Shown: positions 22,812 through 37,826 of the stretch, in pieces
Position numbering within the stretch: the stretch's first letter is position 1
Layout: every line of letters starts with the position of its first letter
Assembly: GCA_019188255.1 (NCBI GenBank)
Contig: JAETXT010000007.1
Location: 4,340,001-4,404,000 of the forward strand
DNA length: 64,000 bases
Reading direction: 5' to 3'
Source: Verticillium longisporum
Lineage: Eukaryota; Ascomycota; Sordariomycetes; Glomerellales; Plectosphaerellaceae
Translations under genes and position numbers: made by a program
The notes under the pieces: generated by a model
Databases searched by the model: none
Told to the model about the DNA's origin: nothing
The model's input: only the letters and a program-made list of their open reading frames with translations

Positions 22812-25241
22812 ATGGGTAGCTTGACGATGAACGAACCTCCTGCTACCCTCGGCGACGAGGTTTACGTCAATATCATTGACAAGCTCCGAGAGTGCGGTAT
22901 CGCTGACCAAGTTTCTCTCCCTCAACTTGTTGTGGTAGGTGACCAGTCATCTGGCAAGAGCTCCGTTCTCGAGAGCTTGACTGGCTTCGCCTTCCCGCGT
23001 GCGGCCGGCCTCTGCACCAGATACGCGACCCAAATCACTTCTCGTCGTGATGACTCCGAAAGCATTGACGTATCCATCATCCCGCACCCCAACTCCAGCG
23101 AGAGCCGCGCAGAACAGCTCAGGGGGTTTCGGCGCTCAATCAACGTAGAAGATCTGGCTCTGGCCGAAGTATTCGCCGATGTGAGTTGCTTACCCTACTC
23201 ATTCATAGGCATTCATTTACTCACTCCATTTCGAGGCAAACAATGCCATGGGCATCCGCGGAGACGGGGATGAACCTTCTTCGGCAGACCTGACAACCTT
23301 CTCCGAGGACATTCTCAAGATCGTAATCAGTGGGCCAACCGTAAGACAACCCACACGGGACACCATCAATCTCTCAACCATGTTAGAAACTGACATTGAC
23401 TGAACCCAGCAACAACACCTGACCATCATCGATGTTCCGGGTATCTTCCGTACCTCCACTGAGAATTTGACGACCGACGATGACATACTCCTTGTTAGGA
23501 ACATGGTCAAGAAATACATCACGGACCAGCGGACCATCATTCTTGCCGTCATTCCTTGCAATGTGGACATTGCAACACAAGAAGTCTTGACCATGGCCAA
23601 AGAGGTTGACCCGGACGGGGTACGCACCCTGGGCGTCCTCACCAAGCCTGATCTCGCCCCCGAAAAGGCCATGCAGCAGGCCATTTGCGACTTGATCCAG
23701 GGCCGGAAGAATCCACTGCGCCTGGGATACTACGTTGTGAAGAACCGTGGTTCCGACGATGTTGGCAGCTCTCACAAGGCCGCTCAGCAACAGTCGGAGC
23801 AGGTCTTCTTCTCTACGCCGCCGTGGGCAGACCTTCAGTCAACTCGTAGAGTCGGCACCACTGCTCTCTTGACAGCGCTAAGGGATCTCTTACGAAGCGT
23901 CACAAAGCAAGAGTTCAAGAATGTGGCTCTCGATGTGGAAAATAACCTCGCCGACAGGGAAGCTCAGCTCGAAAGGCTCGGTCCGGCCAGAGATGGTTCG
24001 AATGCCCAGAGGCGGTGCCTTACTCAGATCAGCACCGCATTCCAAAATATTGCTCAGAGAGGTCGTCAAGGTCTCTACAATGGAGTGGAGCTCTTTGCTA
24101 ACGACCAGTCCCTAAAGCTCATCAGCCACCTTGTCAAGCTAAATGAAGCGTTCAGCAAGCAGTGCAGTGACATTGGGCATACCCTGGAATTTCAAGACCA
24201 AGACGTTGCACCGAAGGAAGCCGGTAAATGGGCAGATGAGGAATCATCAGATAAGGAATCATCACATAAGGACTCATCAGGTAAGGAGTCAGAAGTGAGA
24301 GACTCACCTATGATGGACATGTTTCGGGGTCCATTCAAGGAACTTCGAGAGATCTTGCAGGAGAAGTTGCCGGCGGCCCCCACTGCAACCAGTGTTACCT
24401 TGATGGAACACATTGCGAGGATCTATAATTCCACCCGAGGACCCGAACTTGGAACAGTACGTTGATGACAACCCCGAGACCGATAAACTTGTGCCCATCT
24501 CTGACATGAACACATTAGTTTGGCGGCTCGACTCTAGCAGAAGCCTTCCGAGATCAGTCGCAGAAATGGGAACCCTTGGCCCTGCGTTACACCAGCCAGG
24601 CCATCCGCATTGTACACCACTTCATTGTTGAGCTTCTGAAGGTGGTTTGTCCAGACGAGAGCATGCGCGACCATCTCATGAGCATGGTTCTTCAACAGAA
24701 GTTGTGCAACTCATACAAACGCGCAATGAAGCATACCCAGTTTATCCTGGACATCGGGCGAAACGGCCCGCCCTACACGTTGAATCACTACTTTAACGAG
24801 AATCTGCAGAAATGTCGCACGGCCAGGCTTGCCGCCTCTATCAGCACACACTCTGTGTTAGGGGCAAAGAAATGGGATAATTCAGGCAGTCTTTATCGTG
24901 AGATGCTCATTGATCCCTCGCAGCTGAGTCAGATCACGACGCACAAGTCAAATTCTCAGCAGGTTTACGAGGATATTCACGACATTCTGCAGAGCTATTA
25001 CAAGGTAGCACGCAAGCGTTTTGTGGACGTGGTGTGCCAACAGAGCATCTTGTACTACCTCCTTGACGTCAAGGACGGGCCCCTCAACATCTTCACCCCT
25101 GAACTGGTCTCGGAGCTTGATGACAAAAAGCTCAATGCAGTTGCTGGCGAGGATTTTCTTACCCGCAACAATCGAGACCAGCTAGTGCGTGAGGTCGATA
25201 ACTACAAGAAGGCAGCTGCTGTGTTGGAATTTGGTGGTTAG
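22812..25241 (+). CDS. Dynamin-like (Mx/Drp-type) GTPase
   Basis: Large GTPase of the dynamin superfamily, of the fungal Mx-like class with no PH or Pro-rich domain; probably membrane remodelling, target unknown. Exons 22812-23180, 23236-23340, 23410-24456 and 24519-25241 sum to 2244 nt and give 747 aa. G1 is GDQSSGKSSVLES, switch I is PRAAGLCTRYAT, G3 is DVPGIF, G4 is LTKPD, and VVKNRG follows as G5. The stalk and GTPase-effector domain fill the rest (KWEPLALRYTSQAIRIVHHF to DQLVREVDNYKKAAAVLEFGG). A stalk loop carries a tandem Ser/Lys insert at 24241-24285. The acceptor of intron 1 (TCGAG, 23235) is an inference; an alternative AG at 23208 would leave only a 28-bp intron. It is intact. Confidence 0.92.
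24241..24285 (+). repeat. Three 15-bp tandem repeats inside the dynamin-like gene
   Basis: Near-identical units of the type GAATCATCAGATAAG occur three times in frame, encoding ESSDK, ESSHK and DSSGK. They are flanked by more Glu/Ser/Lys codons and sit in a surface loop of the stalk, so copy number could vary. Confidence 0.85.
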
Positions 25242-25703
25242 GTAAAGGCAAGGCCACCACTACTTGGTCTACTTACACCGGCAATTCCTTGCTTCTGGAC
25301 AATTGTACCTAGGTAGCTTGACATCATGGAAATGTGGATGGGAAAGACTTGAAGCTGATGTTCTGGATGGTGGTTCTGTGTAAGCATCCATGAATGGGTA
25401 GATACAGAATCCACGTCTTCTATCATCAGCATCAGTGACCCATCTTCTTTTCGGCACAGGGGCATCTGTCCCGGGGAATGTGTTACATTCTTTTCTTTCT
25501 ATATTTCATAGCTGCGTCACTTTGAACAGCATCATGGTCCGCCCAGGCCAGCTCTGCGGCCATCGCATCTCACCAGCGCGCCGGAAGTTGAATCCGGCGC
25601 AAATCATAGCTGGAAGTTGAGGGGCGGACAGAGGCTGCATCGAGCAGCGCAAATTATAATCTCATACACGACCGACATGATTGGTAAGGATCTACATCCG
25701 CCT
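25242..25703. other. Convergent 3' region
   Basis: Between the stops of the dynamin-like gene and MET2. It contains the palindrome TACCTAGGTA at 25306-25315. No gene. Confidence 0.6.
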
Positions 25704-27405
<1,702 letters not shown>

Positions 27406-28371
27406 CGTGGAAGAGACCCCGTCTTTCCAACAATACAATGTTGCGATGCAGACTGAAAAGCCAAGTTGACAGAAACCGGCGGATCTTTCCTCTACTATGC
27501 CAGGTGCTTCCGATGTACTACAAGTCTGTCTCGTTGAGTCATTTGGCAACACAGCTTGATCGGCATGTTGAAACTGATGGAGCCAGAATAGCGTCATCAC
27601 GCAATCCAGAGGTGAGAGCCTCTTATTGGTTCTCAGCGCGTATGAGTCAGCAAACAGCCGTCTTCCGGAGTTGCATCCCAGGCAATGTCTTGGGGACCTT
27701 GATCAGTGTGCTCTGGCCTGCGAAAATCCAAGTCCCCGGAACCTTGGGATCCACTCCATTGAGTTCAGCCTCGCCATTCGGCAGGCTCCTATCTGTTGGT
27801 CTCCACCTGCCCTTGCTTGCTCTTGCTCTTGCTCTTGCTCTGCGCGACGAATGGATTTCTTTGGCGGACCCCAACCGCACCTGCCTTGCAGCCATCGTGT
27901 CGACGACCACATCACAACCTCCCTCCACCTCAGGTTCGTCGAGGATCTCCATCACCTTGACCTCGCGCCTGCCTTCCGCTGCCTTTTCGCAATCTGGTGC
28001 AGCTGGCCGTGTGACGTACACGACCTCTTTGCGACCTACCCAGGCAGCCGACCTGTGTATTTATTCCGCCACACTCGGTCGCCAACGGAGCTTCGAACCC
28101 GCCCCGTCAAGCTTCGCGTGCCACTTCGATTTTCTTTGTCGACCCATTTCCACCAATCCCCATACCGACCAACACCAACATCAGCAGTGCAATCGCATGC
28201 TGCCATAATCTGTTGACCTTGTAGCCGTCTTGTCGCGCGTCTCTCGACTCTGCCCTCCCTTACTGATCGCCAGCCTACTCAACTGAGCAATTGCTGCCGA
28301 CACATACACATACGCATCTGCTCCTTTCACCAATGAGCCCTTGATCCGCCCATCGCCAGAGTAGCCTCACA
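27406..28371. other. Divergent intergenic region MET2 / THO2
   Basis: Shared upstream region. A short CTTGCT-type repeat occurs around 27812-27840 and a C/T-rich leader precedes 28372. A 279-codon open frame crosses it but has no domain or conserved-looking composition, so I do not call it. Confidence 0.6.
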
Positions 28372-31300
28372 ATGGCTCCCGCTAAGCGCAAGCGACCCGA
28401 TCAATCCTTCGACGGCAACCGACCCTCGCCCCACCGACCTGCTGATACCGCCATGGGTCAACGCGGCCGAGATGGCTATGATGGTGGTGGTGGAAGAGGT
28501 GGCCGTGGTGGCGGCAGGAACGGCAGGAGGAACGATCGTCGCGACTCGACGCAGAACCAGGCTGGACTAGGCGCTCCCTACAACCATCAACATCATGCCT
28601 CTTCCCCGACGACCTCTCGCCACCAGACGCCGCGAACATCAGCCGCCGTCCCCCCGCCTGCTCCTCCTGTGGAACAGCCCCCTCCTGCCGCACCTGCGCC
28701 AGCACCAGCAGCAACTCTCCCGGCACCGATTTCATCCAACTACCCCTATGAGATTCTCACCGATGACAAGATTGCGTCCTGGGACAGCGGTTCGAGGCAA
28801 GCTCTCATCGAACACGGCGTGCAGTCAAGGCAGGATGTCGACATCACCGAGCTGTCTAGCCTTTTCCAGGAATTCGTGCAGTCAGTTGCCGAATACCGCC
28901 TCAACCCTACCGATGCTGGCGCCTGTGTCAAAGAGATCCTGGGCCCGGAAACGAAGGAGGTTATTAAAGATTCTTACTCGTTCGAGCCACACACGCTCTT
29001 GCTGGACACGATAACCATCATCATGGACAACCAGCCCGACCTTTTTATCCCAGAATTTCGGGACTTCCTCATTGCGACGGCCATATCGCCGACGCTCATC
29101 CGCCAAGTGCTGGATGCCCCTCTTCTTCAGAAACTCGGCCTTATCCGGGAGGTTTTTGGCAAGATGGCCATTCGTCACTCTACCAACATGCTTTACCGGC
29201 AGGCCAACTACAACCTGCTGAGAGAAGAGTCGGAAGGTTACTCAAAACTGGTGACCGAGCTATTTTCATGCGTTGATGACTACGACACGCCCACGACGAG
29301 GGAGGCCGAGGCTGCTTTCGAGAAGATCAAGGGGCTTATTGGAACCTTTGATCTCGATGTCGGCAGAGTGCTTGACGTCGCTCTCGATGTTCACGCCACA
29401 TCGCTAGTCAAAGCCAGCAAGTTCTTCGTCAAGCTCCTGCGCGTCAGTTCATGGTGGCCTCGGAGCAACACGCCTTTTGACGCCATCATTCAGGGTGGTC
29501 TTCCCGACTGGGCTCTTCCTCTCCCCTCCGAACTGGATGAGTCTGCTATTGCCGAGGTGAGGCGTCAAAGAGACATCGGGTTTTGGGAAAGAGCACGGGA
29601 AAAGCAGATCCAGGCCTTTTTCGAACTTGGTGGCCGACGAGCCTCAGAGCAGGATCTCGAGCGCGCGGCAGCCGACAATGCTGGCGCCGCAACTGAAGGC
29701 GAGGCTGTGAGATCGTGGATCACGGCCACCCGCACGCTTCCTCCCCAAGGGAATCGTGTCGCTGCACAGCTTTTGGGCTTTAAACTTCGATTTTATGCGT
29801 CCGATTTCAGGGAAGGTCAAGCTCTCCCTGCGAACCTGCTTTACTTGGCCGCTCTGCTCATCAAAATTGGCTTCATTTCTCTGATCGACCTCTACGCACA
29901 TCTCTTCCCTTACGACGATGACATGGAATCCTTCCGAGACAAACGGATCAAGCAACTCGAAGAAAAAGAACGCGAAAGCCGCGGCGAGGCTAGCAAGAAT
30001 GCTCTTCTAACCGCTGGCGCACTCTCTGACGACACCCTACCCCCTCCAGTACGATCCAGGGATACAGCCACCAGACCGAAAGCAGCCTCGAAACCTGACC
30101 AGGCAGAAGGCGTTGACAAGAAGGAAGAGGATGAGCCCCATGAGCAAAAGGGAGCCCTGGTCATCAGCCTTCTGACCATCGGGGCCATCCCCGAAGCTCT
30201 CTTCCTGATCGGCCGCTGGCCCTGGTTGCTGCAAGGCTACCCCGACATCACAAGCCGAGTGAACCGGATTTTGGAGTATTCCATCGACAAACTTTACCAA
30301 GAAACCCGACCCACCACAACATCCTCCATGGCGTGCCCCCGAAGAAGGTGGCCGATTCAGACCAGAGCGGCGTCGCGAAAGGTTCAGTCCGGCGATCCGA
30401 AATCCCCATTCGAAAATCTATGCGATGGCCATGGCCAGATGGCCGCCTCGGCGTCAGTGATCAGCACTACAGGTTCTACTGGGACGAATGGTCCGACAAC
30501 GTTCCAGTCTGCCAAACAGTCGACGACGTATTCACGCTTTCTTCGTCGCTCCTCAACATTACAGGCGTCAACATTGGCAAAAGCGAGCAGCTCCTTGTCA
30601 TGTTGGCGAGTATTGGACAGAAGAGCCTGGCAGAGGATCAGTCGAAACACAACCTAGACCGGTGGCAGGACCTCCTCCCCCGTATCCTGGTCCCTGCTCT
30701 GAGCACGTCAAAGGGTGCTCCCGCAACAGCCAACCTTGTCTGGACTCTGCTGAAACAGTACCCTATTGCTACCCGGTATAGCATCTACGCAGACTGGTTC
30801 GAGGGTGCCCCCAATCGAGGCTCGGAAGTACGTCGAGCCGCCATGGTCAAGGCCTTTGCCGACACGAAGTCCAGGGCACAGGGTGTCATGAAGCGTATCT
30901 CTAAGGACAATGCTGTGGAGATGGGAAGAGCCCTCGCAAAACTCACTCATTCCTCTCCCGGCGTCGTTTTCAAGGTCGCACTCGAGCTAATGATGTCTTA
31001 CGGCAATCTGAGCGACGTCTTCGCGGAGTGTGTCCGCTTCTTCACCGACTTGACCAAGGACGTGATGATCTGGTCGCTGCTGTCTGCCCTCGGCAGCAAT
31101 CAGCGGAGTCGTACACAGGCATCCTACATCCTGTCCATCAGCCCATGGCTGCTGGAGCTGTCGAAGCTTACGGGCAAGCTCTTCAAGCGGTATCGAGAGC
31201 TGGACGCGACACCCATCCTTCGCTATGTGCATGACCAGCTGCTACATGGTAACTCAACGGATTTGATCATTCTCTCGGAGTTGGTCGATGCAATGGGCGG

Positions 31301-34300
31301 TATCGTCAACACTGCCGATATCGGATACGACGAGGTCATCGCCATGTCCGGCATGGCCTTGCTTCAGCGACGAACATTGATCAGCCTTCAAGATCGTCGC
31401 TTTGAACCAGCTGTCATTGCGAGCTCGAAACGCCTGACGCATGCTCTTGTTGACTCTCGTCTAGCTGGACGCCTGCTCGTTAACATTGCCCAGTTCAGAC
31501 AGTCTGCTACTTTCAGACTCTCGGACGATGGCGCGCACGTCAAATACCTTTCGTCACTCATGGACAACAGTCACCAGATCCTGGTTCAGTATCTCGATCT
31601 CTTGCGCGCGAACCTTGACCCTGCCGAATTTGACCGACTCGTGCCCAGCATCAGCCAACTCATGGCGGAATTCGGTCTTGACGCTAGCTTCGCCTTCGCC
31701 ATTGGCCGCGAGAGTCTTGCTGCTCACATCTTTTCCAAACCAACAACAGCGCCAAAACAAATATCGCAATCAGCGCCCGATGCTGAAGGCGATGTGTCCA
31801 TGGGCGACGACGCGACAGCGACTGAGTCTGCCCCGGACACCACGAAACCCGAGACACCCGCTCCGGAAGCGCCAGGGGAAGCTCATGTTACCGCGGCCAC
31901 TAGTTTTGATGCACTGAATCCCATTGTCGAATCCCTTCGCTCAACAACACCAGAAAGCGCCTGGAAAAAGATCAGTGTTGAGTTCTTTGCCATTTTCTGG
32001 GCCCTTCAGCTCGGCGATCTTGGGGTTCCTTGGGCACCTTACCATGCTCAGCAAGCTCGTCTGCAAGAACAGTACCGACAAGTCACGAAAGATCGCAAGC
32101 TTTTGCAAGCCCAGAGGAGTGCAAAACAAAAGGAACTGAAGGACACCATGGATACTTTCATCAAGGAAAGCACCCAACAGTCCGAGAGAGTCGCCAAGGC
32201 AAAGGTCCTCATCACCAAGCGTATGGACACCTGGTTCATGGCTGAGCGGCTTAAATCTAACGGTGTTTGTGTTGCCATCCTCTAACAATGTCTCCTTCCT
32301 CGCATCAATCTCTCCAAGATCGATTGCGAGTACTCCTTTGCCCTGATCAAGTACATCCATGAAGTCTCTTGTCCTAACTTCCGTCTCATGGCGCTGTACG
32401 ACCGCCTCTTCAAGGCCAACAGGCTGCGCGGCATGCTCTTTACTTGCACTGTGCAGGAGGGCGTGTACCTCGGTCACTTCTTCCACCTCATACTACGCGA
32501 GCTCAACAAATGGCACAAGTCCAGCGCCGACTACGAAAAGGAGGCCATTGGCAAGAGCAAGAGGTCCGGTGGCTACCTTGGGTTTGTGACTGCATTCGAT
32601 GAAGAAGGTCACCCGATATCCCATCTTGACCACGCAGAGTTCCAGGACGTGCTATATGGGTGGCACAAGAACATCAACTTGGCCCTCAAGGCCTGTCTTT
32701 CTGGTACCGAATGGACTCACATCCGCAACGCCATTTCATTCTTGACTGAGGCCCACGAGGACTTCCCCGCGGTCACGTTCATGGGCACCCAGCTCCAGAA
32801 CCAGCTGAAGACTATTGTTGCACGCGAAAAGAATCTCAGAGGCGATCTGTGGCTTACTGCACAGCGCGTCCTGGGCAACATGGCTAAGATGGAAAAGACT
32901 TGGATTGCACCGCAAGCCTTCCGGACAAACTTGGTATGCACGACCCCAACAAACTCTACCACTGCGGCCCACCGCTAACCTTTTGGCGATACAGTCCACG
33001 CAAAGCGCTGCTCAAGGTAATGAGGACGAGCAAGCATCCAGCTCAGGCGGTAGTCTCCGAGCCACTGCACCAGAGTTTCGACCCTCGTAAGTTCAGCGCA
33101 CATACCCAAGGAGATTTCAACAATTCTGACGATTTCATCAGAGCCCAGAACGAAGACGGCGAAGTCCAGGATGGCAAAGCTTCTTTTCCGCAGCGTTCGA
33201 CATCGACTCGAAGGGATGCCAAAGGTACTCCTCAGTCCAATCAGAGGGATTCTCCCCGACTGCCGGTTTCCACGCCGAGTGGCCCGAAGCCCATGCATGG
33301 CGCGTTGTCTCACAACCGGTCATCTACACCGAACCCATCGGAGACGCTGCCTCATGCTCCGGGTTCATCGAACAGGGATCCAAGACAACCGAATATGCCA
33401 TCAAACCGAAACGCGTCCAGTCTTCCCCGCGGACCAGGTCTTCCACAGCGACCCCTGGCCCTATCCCAGAACACCAGCCGTTGAATCGCTTTACACCAGC
33501 AGGACCTAACGATCGCCGAGATGTCAGGGACCATAGAGACCCACGCGCGCCCAGAGACAACCGAGATGTCCGCGAATCCCGAGACCAACGCGACGCCAGA
33601 GATTCCTGGGAGCCCAAGGGTGGAGACGTTTCTCGACAAGAAAGTAGCCGTGAAAGCTCAAGAATTGAGCGCCGCGGCCCAGACGTATCTACGAGAGATA
33701 GTGGCCGGCTGTCCGAAGGCGATCGACCCCCTCGCCGCGACCATCTCCAGAGCGGTCGAGAAGCCGAAACACCAAAGGAGAGGTTGCCGCAGAGCACCAG
33801 CCAAGGCCCTGATATTGGCAGGCCTGGTCGTGAGGCTGGTACACCCGCCGGTGGCTCGACGGCAGCAATCGAGCCGCCCATCAATCCTGCGCGTGCAGCT
33901 TTGTTTCAGAGCGACACCCCCTCCCGTACCGAGCGACCCGATCGTGAACGATCTCGAGCGCGGGACGGTGAACAACGAGGAGCGCAGCGTCATCAAGGGT
34001 CGGGAGGGCCGGAGCACGATCGTTCAGAAAACATGAACGTTGAGCGTCCCGTCCTATTCGGCGATGGGCGACAGGAGCCATTGCCCCGACAACCGCGCGA
34101 GGATCCTCGTGAACGAGACCGTGCACCGCGAAAAGACTCGCCTGCACGAGGTGGTCGCGTCAACCCCGACCGACTTTCCTCAAATCCCTTCAGAGACGCG
34201 GTCCGGGATGAGCAGTTCGGCCGCCTTCCTCATCCTACAGATGCCCGGAACCCTAGGAACCCACGGGACTCCAGAGACCCCAGAGACCCTAGGGCACAGA

Positions 34301-35720
34301 ACAGACGATCCCAGAACTTCATTCCAAAGAGGCCCCGAGAGGGACGGCGCATTTGGTGGCTCAGACAGCAACCCCACGCGGGAGGCCTTCCTTTCCAGAG
34401 CCGAACGTGACAATGGGCGGCCCAAGCAAGATGACCAATACGGGCGCCTCAACAGCAACTATCCGATTGCCTCAGTCGTTGATGCCCCTTCAGGCCCTAG
34501 AGGGCGAGGCGCACGACCGAACCCGAGGAACAACTTCAACACACCGCCTCCACCGCCGCCCCGCGGTGATGGTCGCCTTCCTCGTACCGGTAGCCCTGGC
34601 GCCTCTGCTGCTGATGATCGACACCCTCCGGCGGGACCGTCGTCAGGCCGAGGACATCGCGGTCAGAATGCCTCGGGTTCTACACCCAACTCGAACGCGG
34701 TGACGCCGTCAGAGGGACCATGGCAGGGGCCTGTCGACACTCCGGTCCCCTCATCTCGACCCTCGGACAGTGCCACAGTTGCTCCCGGCGTGCATCCTGA
34801 TCGTCTGGCGCAGATGGGTCCACCGCCATCTGTGTCCGCTGGGGACGCTCATTCACGTCAACCCACAAGCACCCCAGATCGGCCGCTGACTTCGGGTCAA
34901 GGGTCCCATCAAATCCCTTCTGGGAACTTCAGCGGGCCGGCCCCCGATTTTGCAACACCCACCGGGCCCGCCTCGGGAGGTGGCCGAAAGCAGGGTGGCA
35001 GAAGACAGCTAGAGGGTATCAACAGCACACTGCAACAGGCTCAAGGCAGACCTGACCCTGTCAAGGGCACGACTATCCGAGGCAGGAGCAGTCGGACTAA
35101 TCTGGCCAACTCTGATGCTCAGATTCTGGTCGGAGGGTCGCCGGCGTCGACGTCAGCCTACGAAGAGCACCAGGATCCTCTTCAGTCGTCTGACAAGAGG
35201 CCCTATGAGGGCGAAGAGCATGGCCGGGGCGAGCACGAGCGCGGTCGTAGGGAGCGCGATCGCTCTGAACGATCTAGTCGACCATCTAGGAGAAGCAGCC
35301 GAGAGCGTCAGCGTAGCCCTGGAGGCCACGAGCGGGATAGTAAGGACAGTCGCTCACACCGGGACCGACGTTCGGGCGCTACAGGCCATGGATCGTCCTC
35401 TCGAGACGAGCATGAGCCCAGACGTTCTACGCGTGATCCGAGTGGCAGCAACCCCCGAGAGTCGGACAGGCGCGCTGCCTCCGAACAATAGGGACGGCGC
35501 CAGCCGCGATTCCCGTCATCGAGGCGATCGGGGTGACATGGGACCAGGAGGTCTCGTAGCGGAGGAGTGGAACGGGAGTGCCTCGAGGCACCAACGGAGC
35601 GGACAGAGAGACTCTGTGCTCAGACCGCCGGACGATCGACGCGACCCGCGGGACAACAGCAGGAAACGGAGAAGTGAGGATGCGAACGGGTTCTCAGTGG
35701 AAAAGAGGCAGAGGCGTTAG
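28372..35720 (+). CDS. tho2: THO complex subunit 2 (THO2), broken by several frame slips and one stop
   Basis: Scaffold of the THO/TREX complex that couples transcription to mRNA packaging and export. The N-terminus has an RGG-like stretch (GRGGRGGGRNGRRNDRR). The helical core follows (for example YRFYWDEWSDNVPVCQTVDDVF), then FRLMALYDRLFKANRLRGM and the marker LRATAPEFRPS. The C-terminal 750 residues are Arg/Asp/Ser/Pro-rich, ending EKRQRR. Introns: 32934-32994 and 33087-33141. Total about 2,410 codons, normal for filamentous fungi. Interruptions: a one-base loss at about 30302-30330, an in-frame TAA at 32283-32285 inside VAIL/QCLLPR, a C-run loss near 33452-33455, a C-run gain at 34333-34336, and a gain at about 35440-35490. 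Coding character is strong on both sides of each, so sequence errors are more likely than decay, though a damaged allele cannot be excluded. Confidence 0.9.
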
Positions 35721-37826
35721 GAACTGCCTCAAGTCCAGTACTACCGAAATCACCACTATTAGGTGCTTCGATACTGGACGGTGCTACATCTCGACGGTGG
35801 CCGGTGGCCGGCAGCCGAGGCGGTGTGCAAGGACGGAACCGGATGCTCGGTGCTAGGTCGTCAGCGCTGGAGCGGACCAAAAGACGGAGTGGTCACGTCA
35901 ACGAAACGGAAAGAATTTGCTACCAGTACCTATTTTACTTTGTTCAGTCGCAGGCCCCGAGGCCCCGGATTTCACGACAGGCCACTCGAGGGGATGATTC
36001 CCATGCATGCTTTCGCCGAGCGGAGGCGGGCGACGACTCAGGTCGTTTTTGTCACACTATTATTCAGCGAAATTCAGTCTCCTCTTTATGGAATCACTTC
36101 AAGATACCCTACTCAGCAACGTTTTTATGATATGACTAGAAGTGGCAGGCAGGCAGGCGAGCAGGCAGAGCAAGGGGTGGCGATGACTTGCCGGGGTGAT
36201 GGACCGCTTGCTGCCTGGAAAAAGAGGTGTTGTGAGGTTGGACGCTGTACCATTACCATGTACGATGTGTACCAACATGTCATTGCTTGCCGTAACGACA
36301 TGAAAAGGACGAAGGGGAAGGGAGTGATGACATGGAAGATTCACGTGAACATGTAACAAAACAGGATCATAGAGAGAAATGGAAAGGGTATGGCGTACAC
36401 TACGCCAATGGAACGATTGACTGCTGCTATCGCGGGGAGCTGCGAGCAGGCCCTTGTTCTTTCTCATGGACGTGATCGTGTAGAGGTCTTGACGATGACC
36501 TCTAATATGTCCCTTGGGATGCGATGCGGCTCATGGGGAAGTCATGTTGAATTCGCGTTGGTGTCCACAGGCGATGACGCGATTACGCGACGCGCGCCTC
36601 CAAGGGAGCCATCACGCAACAAGTCTTTAAATACGTGTTACGTTGGGCGAGAGACTTGGTACTTAGTAGGCTTTTGGAATCTGAGTGCAGGTACACATGG
36701 GACCCGGTGGCAACGCTGTGTGAGGCTAAAATGATCAGTGAGTGACCAGGCTCGAGGGGACGTCCTAGCCAGCACAATGCAATATTGAAAGTAAATGTCA
36801 ACAGACATGTCCGGCCACGACAGCAGCAACATGAATTTTGGGCCCTCGCACGTCTGCAGCCCAAACGCCCCCTCTGTGTACATCGAGAAAGGAGATCTAG
36901 GTAAGGGAAACCCCCGCAACGCCAGCACATGCACGCTCATGACCGAAATCCCCCTTCATTACAACAAGCGATCGATCGCCGCGCCCCCGAGCCTCACTCA
37001 ATCTGGTCGCCACGCACGCTGCGCCCGGAATGTCACGCCCGCACGTGTTGCGCGGCCAATGATGACCAGTAACCACCACATCAGGCGACGGAACCAGACA
37101 CGCGCCCCTCGCCGTCCCTTCGATATCTCCGGTCCCCAAACAGCCTGAAGTCAGTCAAGGCACGGGAATCACGGCAAACAGAGATCTTCAATCGCGATCG
37201 CGAGATGCGAAAGAAAGGACCTTCCCGTGCCTGCCGCCCATCTGCACGCCCCTGATGATCACGACGAGCCTCATTCGCATGAAACCGCCACATGCGTAAT
37301 ACAAAACGCGCAGCTCCCGAAAGCCGCCCATTTCGAATCCGTCGGGGACCAACAAAAACGCGATTGTGCGAGTCGTACTCCCTCTCTCTAAAAATGAAGT
37401 GCAGCGCTAACGGCCGTGGTAAAGATCGGCGCGCCCCCAGGCTGCGAGTCGATCCTCATCTCTGGGCAAACGAACCGATGTGGGCACGTACCCTGTTTTC
37501 TCTCTTCGCTTTCGCGCGTGCGCCCCAATATGAAAAAAAAAGGCTTGAAAAAGTAATGGACCCGAACCCGACCGTTAAGTTGGGGTGACCTTGTCTTCAA
37601 TCTGGCGTTTCCGATGGTATGCATGGTGGTGATGTGTGCGGCAGGCTTGATGTCATGTCGCCTCAGCCACCAATTCAGCCGAGAGAGCTCACGTTTTGCG
37701 CCGTTCTAGAAAGCGGGAGTGGTGGGGCCGGCAGCAGCATAGTGATGAAAAGTGGCTGCGGATATGCGGTTTCTTCCAACGAGCGTAGGGAATCAATCGA
37801 ACTGGCGGGCCCAGACGGATGTGTCT
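35721..37826. other. Intergenic, convergent THO2 / PI-PLC-like gene
   Basis: About 2.1 kb. No supportable gene; only short overlapping open frames on both strands. No repeat or RNA gene is recognised. Confidence 0.55.
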
